Shown here: in pieces, positions 35,629 to 46,905 of the stretch
Numbering within the stretch: position 1 is the first letter of the stretch
How the letters are laid out: each line of letters opens with the position of its first letter
NCBI GenBank assembly: GCA_037074615.1
Contig: CM073518.1
Coordinates: 4,836,001 to 4,900,000, forward strand
Reading direction: 5' to 3'
Source of the DNA: Leucaena leucocephala
Taxonomy: Eukaryota; Streptophyta; Magnoliopsida; Fabales; Fabaceae
Length of the DNA: 64,000 nucleotides
Notes under the pieces: model-generated
The model's input: only the letters and a program-made list of their open reading frames with translations
Database searches by the model: none
What the model was told of the DNA's origin: nothing
Made by a program: the position numbers and the translations under genes

Positions 35629-36463
35629 CTACGTTTGAATTTCATCTTTCTGTTCGGAATCACCTGGACAAGAGATATGAACAATCAAACAAATGAAGAT
35701 GAGGGGCTTGCTAGCTTTTTTATTTTCCCCCTGAAAGCCTTCGATAAAAGGTAAACAAATAACATATGTCCATGAAAGTCTATCACCTTGATCTTCTGAG
35801 GATTGTTTGCCAGCATTTGAGCATTCTAAGAAATTGTAGTGCTTCTGGAATTTAGGCTTTGCCTGCAGAATTTAACACAATATAATAAACTGAAGGTGGC
35901 TGACATGCATAATGTAAAGAAACCTAAGACTAATATCGTACCTTTAATCTTGTAGCAGAGAAACCTTGAGAGAGAGCCACTGCATTCTCCGCCTCACCTT
36001 TCCCTGAGAAACTGACTTTCTTCTGTTCGATGATAAAAGAACCCATCAACCAAAATATTTGTTGCTCAAAAATCTTAAACAAAAGTGTAAGGAAATATTA
36101 TAACTAAATTACAAGACTTGCCAGGGGAAAACTGTAAACAGGGGAACTGGCAGTGTCATCAAGATGTGAAGCCTGTGGTAGAGTTCTTCGGCCACATTCT
36201 TTGACCACCTTCTTGGGTAGGGAAGTAGAAGAATGACCAGAGTATTTATCAACCTCGTCAAGATAATGTGGAGGCCCGGAAGAAGCATCAGACACCATGG
36301 ACAAACCTTCCTCCTCCTCCTCTTCCTTCAGCCTTGCTCCTTTTCCCTCATATTCCACACTCCCACGTCTGAGAAAATATTTTTCAAAACGAGAGGTTTG
36401 GTCTATGTAATTGGTCCAACCGGATTCACTCGCACTATGGCACTGTGAAGCTGACAAATCCAT
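35629..36463 (-). CDS. SOFL: SOB FIVE-LIKE (SOFL) protein
   Basis: Four exons on the minus strand: 36463-36122, 36022-35942, 35862-35787, 35663-35629. They join in phase to 177 residues. The N-terminal block SESGWTNYIDQ matches the SOFL signature SGWTxYxxQ, and the second block GLSMVSDASSGPPHY is the family's other hallmark. The rest is polar and likely disordered (Glu run EEEEEE, Lys/Ser-rich tail). SOFL proteins are small plant nuclear/cytoplasmic proteins that alter cytokinin levels when overexpressed; their biochemical activity is unknown. The first intron appears to use a GC donor (CTG/GCAAGT), the only nearby site that keeps the frame. The last two exons rest on splice signals and phase only. 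The leader upstream is GA/CT-rich. Confidence 0.82.
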
Positions 36464-38950
36464 TCAACCCTTCTTTTCCTCTAGTGAGCACCCTAAGGTG
36501 GGTTATCTCAAACTGGATTCTCAATATCAGCGATCAGAGCAAATGAGTTCAGAGAAAGTGCTACTTTGCTCTCTCTCTCTCTCTCACTCTTTTACTCTTT
36601 GTGCTTGCTACGCTGTTCATCTCAGTATAAGTAGGAGGAGAAACAGTAAAAGAAGGAGGAACAAATAATTCATTAACAAACAAAAGGAGGCAGAGGCAGA
36701 GAGGGGGAAGAGAGAGAGAGAGAGAGAGAAACAAATCGCAATAGAACTCCTAAATTATGCAAGTCCTTAGGTTCAATCCTTTTGCTATCATTATTGGAAT
36801 GGATCAATATTGCCAGTTGGCTTCGTGTACGTGTGCGTAGAGTGTATTTTATGCATACAGTGAGAGTAAATGAGAAAATGGTAAGCATCAGTCACCACAA
36901 CCTTAACAAATATGGCATTATCAATGCCCCCATAGGATGATAGTGCTGTCCCTTCAAGAGAAAAGGCTAACCCCTGTTTGCTGAAGTCACAACTAATGAT
37001 GCTTTACTTAGTATTCTTTAACTAAATACTGCTCGTATTTGACTACTAATAGGTGCATTAATAAAGGACAAAACAGAAAATAAAACATGAACATGACACT
37101 TGTTACAAAACGGAGGGAGTAAACCACACGCGCACATATTAAGGGCATGCTCCCTCTCCCCCACCCTTCCCTTCCTTTTTCGTACAAAAAAGTTTAATGT
37201 TTGCAAACCAACTAATATAAGTATGTCTTCACCAGCAAAGTCCTTTTTTAGCACACTAAGAGGGGAACTAGACAGGCCAATATGTCTGATAAAGTAAAAA
37301 CACTAGTAGGCGCCGAATTAAATGCAGGCCAAAGTAAAGTAATTATGCTAAAAAGCTAAAAGGCTGCTGTTTACTTCTCTTATTTGTTAGTAAACCTTAA
37401 ATGCTCATCAGCCGTTAGTATTTGTAATTAATTTATTTGCATATGACCTCCTTCCTAAAATTAGATCAGTTTAAGTAGGCAGCTAACTGAATTTACAAAG
37501 TGAACCACAGAGGCAAGATACTGGAGTACAATCAAGATATATACCATGTGCATTTTGTTCCTTTAGCGACAAAATTCCCATCACCCAAAAAGCTAAAAAT
37601 CCAAATAGTACTTCCAACGCATCAAGGGCCAGTAAAATAGCTTAGGTCTTCATATATCCGTGATATTGTGCTGAGTAAATAGCATCTGATTACGAAGCTA
37701 GCATTGAGTAACATTTGGAGTCTGATCCTGCGTATGCATATCGAACGTGGGATTGCAAAACAAGAACAGTATAAATTAATCTGTGGGTTGAGATGGGAAA
37801 CGTGGTAATAATGTGATGTTAAATTATCTTGCTTTTCTATCTAGGTTTTGAATTAGTTTGTCAATAAAGAGTATTAATTCAACCCTTGCTTATTACCAAC
37901 AGGTCAGCGACTCTTAATTTATTTATTCTCTCCTGTTGTTTTTTATTTTATTAATTGGTCCCTTCCCTTTAATACGTTGTCTCTTCGCTATTTTCTGACA
38001 CTCTATGCTCTTTGAAGCACTCGGCTTAGTATTCTTAATCATATCCACCTCTATTCTGCTAAAGCAAACTAATGCTACCCATAGGAATTCTAAGGTTCGT
38101 AGAATTGGAACTACAGAGGAATCTTACTTCAAAGCTCATCTTTCTTCCTATAACACTCCTCTGCTTAATATATTGCAAATCAGTGTTTTGATGGTCTGCT
38201 GAAAGGGAAAAGAGATGGAAGGAAAATAGTCAACATACTGATATTTTCAACTGAAGAACTTTCTGAAAAGAAAAGCCACATGATGTGTTTAGTTTAGGAA
38301 CAAATACCAAGAAGGTTATAAGGATAAGAACAAAGGAGAGACGTGAGTGATTAACCAGTTACGTTGCAACCATGTAAATGAGCTATTGAAATCAGGGATG
38401 ACGATATCATTATCATGCAAGTTATTTCAGAGCTATATTTATTAAAAGAAAGCGAAATTGAAAAGGAAAGAAAATGACGTTAAAATAATAACACGACAAA
38501 GAAGAGAGTATGTCCAAGATCTTTCGAGTCGTAAGTATATTAAAGTATGCATTAAGTATGAGCTTTTGCTGCAACACCAGAGTTTACTAATTGCTAGGGA
38601 TGGTCCCCTTTGGACACCTAGGTCAAAGATTGCCAAGTGAAACCGTGGCACCTGCACAGTGCACAACCACCGACTTTGGAATTTCAAAGTTTTTTACAGA
38701 TTCCCACTTCCTTTACTAGCTACCTTCAACCTCCTTCCTCTTTCTCAACAAAGACAAATAATACCGCCCATATCATAGCTCATGGTCTCACTAATTGTGA
38801 TGGAACTCACGCGCGGTCTCCTCAAAAAATTGATACTTTACCATGAACTATACTACCCTAAGTTGCCATTCATTTTTCAAACTTAATACATCAAATAAAA
38901 AAGCATACCTAGTTAGGTTTTTTTTTTTTTTTTTGGGTACAAGAGAGGGC
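36464..38950. other. 5' flank of the SOFL gene and long spacer
   Basis: The first 300 bases hold the likely SOFL leader and promoter, with a (CT)n run at 36569-36585 and an (AG)n run at 36711-36729. Beyond that, open frames of 60-80 residues occur without motifs, and I recognise no gene, RNA or transposon end up to the poly-T at about 38921-38934. Confidence 0.5.
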
Positions 38951-39047
38951 ATGTGCGCCCTAGGTTTTATAATCATGGCGAGCTTATTGGAGTTGCAGAT
39001 GTAACAAGGGCCCAAGAGCCATGGGCCTTCTTCCTCTACGTCTTAAG

Positions 39048-39803
39048 TAGGGGTGTTCATGGGTAGGGCTGGGCAGGGCAACCCCCCTGCCCGGTGCCCT
39101 GCCCGAAAAACCTATGGGCTGCATTTTGCAGCCCGGTGCCCGGCCCTGCCCGGTAAAAGCCCTAACTATTTTGGGCTGGGCATAGGCGGGCTGGGCATGG
39201 GCGGGTTGGGCATGCCCGAATTGTGATATCTTGCTCATATTGTGAAAAAAAATCTGCAATCATAAAATTATAAAATAATACCATATTTATATCTTCAAGA
39301 GTTAAATAATATCTATAATTTATTAAGAATAAAGTAACAAAAAGATAGTAATTAAAATCTTGAAATATATTATATATATAAAAAAATTTGACATCTATAT
39401 CAAGGTCGGATATCTGTAGAGATATTACAACACTAATAATTAAATGTTTGGTAAGTAAAGTATGAAAGTAATTTTAGTATTTACGTAAATATAATATTTA
39501 TATTCAAAATTTTAAAAATGAGTAGAGATAGTTGTGAAAAGTATAAAATTATAAATTAAAAAAATTAAAAAAAATAAATTTATAAGAAAAATAAAAAAAT
39601 AATATATATGTATGTATATATATATAGGGCCGGGCCAAATGGGCAGGGCGACATACCTTGCCCGATGCCCTGCCCTGCCCGACATTTGGCCCGGCCCGGC
39701 CCTGCCCAAATGTATTTTGGGCAATATTTTTTGGGCCGGGCTGGGCAATTTTTTCTCGGGCTCGGGCGGGCGGACTGGGCCACAGGCATAATGAACACCC
39801 CTA
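39048..39803. mobile_element. Non-autonomous hAT element, copy 2 (756 bp)
   Basis: Same family as the copy at 3312: it starts TAGGGGTGTTCATGGGTAGG, ends ATGAACACCCCTA and has GC-rich subterminal repeats at both ends around an AT-rich core. A perfect 8-bp target duplication, GTCTTAAG, lies at 39040-39047 and 39804-39811. Intact ends and duplication suggest a fairly recent insertion. Confidence 0.93.
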
Positions 39804-39911
39804 GTCTTAAGGAGTCCAGATTCAAGAGTTACTCAACTTCCCCCTTCAGAGTTGAATTAAATTAAATATTGATAGACCTCTTACTACAACTCATAATAGA
39901 GTGGGATATAG

Positions 39912-40316
39912 AAGAGCTATTCATGATCAGTTAGAAAGTTAGATTATAGGTTTCACGACTTCACTTGGTTCCTATAGCATCAGTGAAGCGGAACAGTAGG
40001 TAATATATACAAGATTAAAGTTAGTTTTAGATCTGGAATTTAAAAAGATTATTCTTGAATCTGATGTTAAGAATGTAGTGTATATGTTACTGAATTTTAT
40101 AGGTGACAGGTATAGCTTATTGATGACACATATACATACCCTTGTCAAGTTATCTTGGGAGTTGAAAATACATCACATATCTAGAAAATAAAATAAATTT
40201 ACAGATATATTAGCAAATGAAAGATTGATTAATATAACCATATTATATTATTGTCCTCAATATTTAAGGAATATTGTGATCAAAAAATATCTAGGATATG
40301 ATTCTCTCATAGTTTA
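39912..40316 (+). pseudogene. LINE-type RNase H domain remnant
   Basis: Read in one frame, the sequence gives IIGFTTSLGSYSISEAE, then IYTRLKLVLDLEFKKIILES and DVKNVVYMLLNF, later LKIHHISRK and NKFTDILANE. These follow the order of the RNase H domain found at the 3' end of plant non-LTR retrotransposon polyproteins: the xEAE and ESD acidic motifs and the final ANxxADxLA block. In-frame stops replace expected residues at several points, one where a conserved Trp would stand and one after EAEQ. It is a dead fragment; no reverse transcriptase part was found on its left. Confidence 0.7.
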
Positions 40317-40536
40317 GTAGTTTATTTTAGACTTTTAGCCTCTCTTGTAACAAAAAAAAACAAAGTTACTCCAACTGAATTCATGATGACAGGGGTAAAT
40401 CCTGTTGTGGAACTAAATGCTCAGAAAATGAGACTAATGTTCAGATGTGGTCTCTTGGCAAAATATAGTTTTAAGATGATACGAACAACCATATATTTTG
40501 CGTATTGCATTGTACCTATACGATGATGCGGATTAT

Positions 40537-40832
40537 TATGGAAATTTGAAAGGTTAAAAATAGAGGAAAAAATAAAGATTTTAAAATATTATTATTTTTT
40601 AAATGAATAAGAATATAAATAGGTTTTTATATAGGTAAAAATATAAGCTAATAGGTTAAACTTAGAATATATCATAATTTTAATATCTTAAATTTATTAT
40701 TCTAAAATATGATAATTTAATATTTAAATATGATCCTAAATAATATCTAAAATTAATTTTAAATAATTAATTAAATAACTAACAAAATATAATATTAATT
40801 AATAATTAATTCTAAACTAGAATATCTCAACA
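40537..40832 (-). repeat. LTR A of the tandem element
   Basis: 296 bp; plus-strand reading starts TATGGAAATTTG and ends ATATCTCAACA. It aligns along its length with LTRs B and C. Confidence 0.8.
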
Positions 40833-41359
40833 CTCTCTCTCAAACTGGATCTACAGATTGAATACTTGTACTTTTTAACACTCCCCTTCAAGTTGGAATG
40901 CAGCTTAGATGTGAGTAGCATCATGATAGAAGAACTATAACTTTGAATCCTTAAACCAGTAGTAACCACTTAACTGAATTTAATTAGATCTTACATTTGG
41001 ATCTTAAGACAAAGTTACGAACTTGATGAATAATATTATTGTTGGATGCCTGACAATAATATTTGCAAGAGAAGAATTTGATGAAGAATCGTATGTATTA
41101 TTCAAGAGCAATATACTCATACAATCATGGTAACTTACTTAATTTTACACACTAATCTAACATCACTTGAAGGAAATGAACTAATACCATAACGTATGAG
41201 ATTTTGTGGGAATAAACCCAAGTTACCCTCTTCCATAATATGTAACTAATCCTCATTTGAAGGCGTACATTCTCTTCAAACTTAATATTTTTCTTCTTCT
41301 TCTTCACCAAGACCTTCACAAAGATTTCACCAAGATTTAATATTTCTACTCTCTTACCA

Positions 41360-41653
41360 TGTGGGAATTTAAAGGATTAAAAGTAGAGAAAAAATAAGGA
41401 TATCAAAATGTTATTAATTCTTGAGTGAGAATACAAATAGGCCTTTATATAAGAAAAATATAAGCTAATAAACTAAATCTATAATATATCATAATCCTAA
41501 TATTTTAAATTTATTCTTCTAAAATATAGTAATTTAATATTCAAATTTGATCCTAAATAATAATTAAAATTAATTTTAGATAATTAATTAAATAACTAAC
41601 AAAATATAATATCAATTAATTAATAATTAATTCTAAACTAGCGCATCTCAACA
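41360..41653 (-). repeat. LTR B (shared, middle) of the tandem element
   Basis: 294 bp; plus-strand reading starts TGTGGGAATTTAAAGG and ends GCATCTCAACA, followed by CTCCCCTCAAGTTGG, the polypurine tract read in reverse. Confidence 0.82.
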
Positions 41654-42159
41654 CTCCCCTCAAGTTGGATTTACAGCTTGAATACTTATACTTATTAACA
41701 CTCCCTTTAAGTTGGGAGGCAGCTTGTATGTGAGCAATATCATTATAAAATAACCAAAACTTGAATCCTTAAACTAGTAGTAACTACTGAACTGAAGTTA
41801 ATTTGATCTTTAATCTGGATCTTAAGATAAAGTTACGAATTTGATGAAGAACAACATTATTGGATGCCTAACAAAAATATTTGCAAGAGAGAAACCTGAT
41901 AAAGAATCATATGTATTATTCAAGAGTAATATGCTCATACAATCATGGTAACCTACTTAGGTTTACACACTAATTTAACATTACTTGAAGGAAATAAACT
42001 AATCCCATAAACTATAAAATTTTGTGGGAATAAACTAAAGTTACTATTTTCCATCATATATAACTAATCCTCACTTGAAGATGTGCATTCTCTTCATGTT
42101 TAACATTTTTTTTCTTCTTCTTCATTGAGACCTTATCAAGATTTAATATTTCTGCTCTA

Positions 42160-42346
42160 CCAACAGAGTTAGTCCAAATGGTAAGCGGCTTGGTATCACT
42201 TAAACGAGGTCTCGAGTTCGAGCCTTAACGTATACAGAAAATCTTCGTTGGGAGGCTCACCCACCATAGCCAGGTGCGCGACACAGGTCGGATCCGGATG
42301 TAGTAAGAAAAAAGCTTCTGTAAACCGGGTGGGCAACTAAAAAAAA
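42160..42346 (+). mobile_element. tRNA-derived SINE, family 1, copy 4 (187 bp)
   Basis: It is inserted in the second internal segment of the tandem LTR element. A 14-bp duplication, ATATTTCTGCTCTA at 42146-42159 and ATATTCCTGCTCTA at 42347-42360, has one mismatch. The head GTTAGTCCAAATGGTAAGCGG... and box B GTCTCGAGTTCGAGCC are well kept. The insertion postdates the array. Confidence 0.93.
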
Positions 42347-42366
42347 ATATTCCTGCTCTAATAATA

Positions 42367-42652
42367 TGTCAAAATTTGAAGGATTAAAAGTAAAAAAAAA
42401 TAAGGACTTCAATATTTTATTAATCCTTAAATAAATGAGAATACAAATAAACTTTTATATAGAAAAAAAATATAAACTAACAGGTTAAATCTATAATATA
42501 TCATAATCATAATATCTCATATTTATTCTTCTAAAATATGATAATTTAATATTTAAATCTGATCTAAATAATATTTAAAATTAATTATAAATAATTAATA
42601 AAATATAATACTAATTAATTATTAATTAATTTTAAACTAACATATCTCAATA
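42367..42652 (-). repeat. LTR C of the tandem element
   Basis: 286 bp; plus-strand reading starts TGTCAAAATTTGAAGG and ends CATATCTCAATA. It is followed by the right ATTAT duplication. Confidence 0.8.
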
Positions 42653-42657
42653 ATTAT

Positions 42658-43502
42658 GATGTTAATTTGGAAGCCCACCATCCCTGAGCAATAACATGAT
42701 AGGTCATCAGGAGGCATTCGCGGTTTTGATTTGATGTCCGACCTTCCCAAGTTCCTCACCTCTGCATTTTGGGTTTGCCATCAATCTGAAATGTTTGTTT
42801 TGACTTCAGGTGAGCCTGTTGCAGCAAAATATTAGTAGTTAGTTTGTTTTCAAGTCATATTATTCTCCCAAAATACCATACCATGCAATGTAGCAGGGAC
42901 ATGTTATTTAAGAAAAAAAATTAAAAATCCAACGGCATTCTAGATGTGTTTTCCATCCCTTATATTTGTACTTGTAGCATTTTTTTTAATACTTTACGTA
43001 TGATCGCCAATTTTCCGAATTCACGCTGCTCAGTATTGAGTTGAACAATTAAAATGAAAAAGAATTCATTTCACTTCAATTCATTGCTTTGAGCTTCTAG
43101 ATTCTTCGATTCGATTTAGTACTCTGAAATTACTTTTCAATAAATAAAAAACGAAAGCCATGCAAATAAAAATAAAAATGAAAAACATACTCGGATATTT
43201 TAAAAAATGTATTTGAAATTCTTATCATATATGCGCGCATTTGTTGGTATAAGCTTTTCTTTGGTATGCGTGATGAATGGATATGTGTAACATGAAAAGA
43301 GAATAAAGCTTTACTTCCGTTGTATGAAAAAAAAAAAAACAGGGAATAATGCCTCTACGTGACATATATATTTTTCTCAGGAAAATAACCGCGGAAAATA
43401 CCTTACTTCCTGGTCGAGGCAGGACCGTAGCCAACAAACCAGATCTACGCCGGAATCTGCTAGAAGCAGATGAAATTGGAGGGGAAATGATTACCATGAG
43501 CC
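42658..43502. other. Spacer, no gene seen
   Basis: Ordinary sequence between the LTR array and the next open frame. No repeat ends or family motifs were found. Confidence 0.45.
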
Positions 43503-43808
43503 ATGCCGATGCTTTCAGCGTCTTTTAGGTCCAATCATGTGTCCTCGTCGTCTTCGATTTGGCTAGATCGAATGAGCGTGAGTTCTGCAAATGGGAGCAC
43601 AAGATCCAGAGGCTATCGTGGGCGACGCCAAGATGAGAACACAAAATCATTGCCTCAAGAAGTCTGGGTTCTGGAAATGGAGCTTGACATCCATGGGTGG
43701 TGTGCGAAGACGATGAAGATGCTGCGAAAAGATAAAGAGCAATCCGAAGAGATGGGCGTTAGGTTGTCCGAGCTTCAGGTCATGGAGCTATTTTGGCTTT
43801 CAAAGTGA
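43503..43808 (+). CDS. Unassigned open frame, possible gene fragment (101 aa)
   Basis: A 101-residue open frame with a Ser-rich start, an Arg-rich middle (STRSRGYRGRRQDE) and a charged helical end (EMELDIHGWCAKTMKMLRKD, then KEQSEEMGVRLSELQ) that could form a short coiled coil. The composition is more protein-like than neighbouring random frames. A C run (about 43845-43857) follows shortly after the stop. I do not recognise a family; it could be the first exon of a decayed gene or chance. Confidence 0.3.
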   Translation: MPMLSASFRSNHVSSSSSIWLDRMSVSSANGSTRSRGYRGRRQDENTKSLPQEVWVLEMELDIHGWCAKTMKMLRKDKEQSEEMGVRLSELQVMELFWLSK

Positions 43809-45837
43809 TATGATTGCCGGGAAGCTTACAAGTCCCGCTGGACACCCCCCCCCCCGGGGAAGGCAAATTCCATAGTTAAATGGAATTCTGCATTTTCCAA
43901 TGAGCACATTCTTGTTCTTGCATGCCAAACTAAGGAATTTGTTCCCTTTCTATTTCCCATTCCATGAACCAAATTCCGCAATTGATGCTACAGAACAGGT
44001 CAAGACCCGGATGCACCAATGTTGTTACTTGTTAGCACTTAGCAGGAGTACTTATGATCAGGCCCATGGTGCTATGATCCAACAAAAGGCGGCTACTAAT
44101 GCTGATTGCTATTAAATGGATCCCGAAAAAAACAAGCTAATGTTTAAATAACTCGAGCCTTATGACATGAATGTTCAAATCATCCGACGTGACAAATCAA
44201 AACAGCGATATCATTGCTCCCCTCGATTACTACGAACCCAATAGCATGTAAGAATGAGACAGGAATGGTAACCTGAAGGAGGAGCCAATCTCAGCCAATG
44301 CAATGCTGCGCCCACTAATAGATATAAAAAATGAAGGCTCAAAAGAAATCCCAAATTAAAAGAAGTGCAAAACTAAAAGTAGTCACCCCTCAGCTTATAA
44401 AATTTAAATAACATGACTCATGCAAGAATACAAATGCACGACCAAGGAAAAAAAGCTGATCAAATGGACCCAAATTCCAGATAATGGAGTTCAATTATCG
44501 TGGGGACAACGTACTTACGTTCATAAAGCGTCTCATCTTGAATAATGAAAATGCCATTGTGATATGTAGGAACCATATGCGAAATCATTGCCCCTTAATA
44601 AGCGGGGAGTGAATTGTATTCTCCGAGCTAATAATATTTCAATTTTGTCCCATCTGATTAGGAGTTGTGTTACTAAAATTGCAATAAAATTTAAAAATTC
44701 ATTGAGGAATTAAATTACAAATAATGCATAATTATCTGCAAACATAACATGTGCGTTTGTTTTAACTTTCATTAAAGATTAATGGTTGCATTTAGGACTA
44801 TGGTCTTCCCAGGCCCGCAGTACTTTGAGCTTACATTATATTCGCGTAGTTCGGACATATATTTGTTCAACTTCAGACAAATTTTCTATATGGTTGAGCA
44901 TCCAACTTTAGATGCTTCGGTGGCTGCATCTCATGGCGAATCAGAAGTCGAATAGTGTCCCAAAATGTCAGCGAACCAAGGATGCACCTGGCCAATTAAA
45001 AGAATATTAAATAAAGCCAGCTGGCAGTGTTAGGATTATTGCATAGTTCACAAAAGCATTCCCTCCGGAGGACCTGTTCCTTTTGAACACATGGTTCACC
45101 AAAGATTGTAACTGGTACAGATAGATAGTAGTGTGGATCAAGGCACCCTTAGAACTCAACAGCTTTTATTTTGTACCCACACACAGACTCGTCGATGAAC
45201 AGCGTTTCGTCTCATTGGCAAAGTTTGACTAACGTGAACGAAACCCTGGTAAGTGCAAATGCAAGGAGTGATTGAAGAGTAATAGTGAGGAGGGAGGGAG
45301 GACCAATGCAGAGGCAGCAATGAGATTCTAGGTCCTCCATTGCATGTAAAGGGAAGAGGAGAGGGTGACACGTAGAAAGCCAACAAATGCAGCCGACTGG
45401 AGGGGGTGCTTCGTGTAAGCATAGAAAATGAGTGGGTGACCAAACCGGGGGAGATAGGTGTTTTCACGCATGGCGGCCATCAGCACCACGCGTTCTAATG
45501 CGAGCCCACCTTCTCGCTTTTCGTATAATTAGAAGCCAGCCTACATCCCTCATTGGCTTCACAGATTCATCTCTCTGCGCCCTCCTTCTCCATTCGCATA
45601 TGTCCTCCCCTCTGAGCCCCCTTCAACACGTACCCACCTTTCTTTTACAAGTGTCACTTTCTCATACTCCTTCTCCTCATTGTGCCCACTCCTCATTCGC
45701 CCTTTCTCTTACTCTCCTTCTTATTCAACTTCCTCCCCCTTTATAACTCTCCTCCTCCTCCCTCTCCTCACTCCCACTTTCTTCACTCAAGTAACGAAAT
45801 ACTCCCGCAGGCTTAAACAAATCTATCATCTATCACC
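43809..45837. other. Spacer and 5' flank of the RPIAPKP-motif gene
   Basis: No gene was recognised between 43809 and about 45450. The final 350 bases are CT-rich, contain CTTTATAACT at about 45739-45748, which could be a TATA box, and look like the promoter and leader of the next gene. Confidence 0.45.
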
Positions 45838-46905
45838 ATGATTAAGACTTTACATCCCTATTCCAACACTGCGAAAACTGCTGAAATCATGTCCAGGTAT
45901 AGGCCCATAGCTCCCAAGCCTGAGTCTCCGGGGAATTCCGTGAATGATGGTTCCTCTCTTTGCCAGAAGATCAAGCAGTCCCCTTACCTTAGGAATCTCT
46001 GGCCACAGTTGCAGGCACGCCCTACCAGGACTCGAAAGAGAGGCAGAGCTTCTATACCGCTACTTCCCTCCCTCAAGAGACACAAGACCCAAGTTTTCGG
46101 CTTTTTTTCTCCTTGCCATGTAACTTCTCCCTCAAAGAACCTTTCTTTGCAGGGTTTTACTCACACTCATAGCCTACCTCAGCTTCCCCTTCCTCCTCCG
46201 CTTAACTCCGGCTGGGAAAAGCCTGCCAATAATACTCCAACTTTAGTGACACTTCCGCTTCTTCCGTGTTCTCCACCTGAACCTGACACGGTCAAGGGAA
46301 GGGAGGAGATCATGGATTTGAACACCACGGCAGACATCCCAGAAGAAAAGGATCTCTTGCAGCAATTGCAAACACAGACTGTGAGCATTGTTATAGCGCC
46401 TCGGCCCGTTCGCCCTCTTGGTTCTAGCATAAGCGTCGGGTGCATCAATGAAGACCCTAGCCTACCCCCGGCATCAGCTCGAGCGCCCAAAACACCGGAG
46501 GAAGTTGAACTGGAGGTTGAGTCAGAGGCCTTACCTGTTGTTATATCAGACTCGAACAACCAAGTTAGAATGGCGAATTCTGCTTACAAGGAGATGGTGG
46601 GTCAACCGGAATGCCTTTGGCTCGACTCGATGGTGACCGGTGATGGAAGACTTCCATGTCGCTCGTGCAAGAGGATCAGCGGGGAGGTGACGCTGCGTCT
46701 TTGTGATTCAAGCATACCGGTCTCGTCGAGTGGGTTTACTTGCTGGGTGAGTATTGAATGGAAAACTAACGAAAAAATCAGCTCGCTTAACGCTTTCTGT
46801 GATGTCATCAGATTATCCTGTGAATCCAGAGACTATCTCTTCAAGTGGAGATTTCACACTCGCACTCCCACAAGAGAAGGTTCTCAATCTAGTTGTAATG
46901 TCTGA
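45838..46905 (+). CDS. Plant-specific protein with an RPIAPKP motif (355 aa)
   Basis: A single-exon gene of 355 residues. Near the start it has IMSRYRPIAPKPE, a motif I associate with a plant-specific family annotated only as a domain of unknown function (I recall DUF7950, not verified). The middle is Pro/Ser-rich with basic patches (TRTRKRGR, LKRHKT) that could be a nuclear import signal. The C-terminal 120 residues look folded: VISDSNNQVRMANSAYKEMV, then CRSCKRISGEVTLRLCD and GFTCWVSIEWK. There is no signal peptide or membrane segment. A second Met at residue 18, just before the motif, is an alternative start. Function is unknown. Confidence 0.78.
   Translation: MIKTLHPYSNTAKTAEIMSRYRPIAPKPESPGNSVNDGSSLCQKIKQSPYLRNLWPQLQARPTRTRKRGRASIPLLPSLKRHKTQVFGFFSPCHVTSPSKNLSLQGFTHTHSLPQLPLPPPLNSGWEKPANNTPTLVTLPLLPCSPPEPDTVKGREEIMDLNTTADIPEEKDLLQQLQTQTVSIVIAPRPVRPLGSSISVGCINEDPSLPPASARAPKTPEEVELEVESEALPVVISDSNNQVRMANSAYKEMVGQPECLWLDSMVTGDGRLPCRSCKRISGEVTLRLCDSSIPVSSSGFTCWVSIEWKTNEKISSLNAFCDVIRLSCESRDYLFKWRFHTRTPTREGSQSSCNV

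Larger units (their letters stand above)
40537..42652 (-). mobile_element. Tandem short LTR element: LTR-int-LTR-int-LTR
   Basis: Three diverged copies of one LTR (40537-40832, 41360-41653, 42367-42652) alternate with two copies of one internal segment (40833-41359 and 41654-42366). A perfect 5-bp duplication, ATTAT, flanks the whole array at 40532-40536 and 42653-42657, so it was inserted once as a unit or grew in place by unequal exchange. On the minus strand the LTRs start TGTTGAGAT, and a purine tract CTTGAGGGGAG precedes the middle one; TGGTAAGAGAG next to the middle LTR resembles a decayed Met-tRNA primer site. The internal segments have no coding capacity, as in TRIM elements. The second is longer because of an inserted SINE. 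Confidence 0.85.

Noticed and set aside
39512..39865. Open frames of 78-85 residues rich in Pro, Ala and Gly
   Set aside because: They arise from the GC-rich subterminal repeats of the hAT element and read on both strands; not proteins.
45156..45746. Overlapping frames of about 104 residues on both strands
   Set aside because: They lie in CT-rich leader/promoter DNA of the RPIAPKP gene and show only Ser/Pro/Leu-rich composition.
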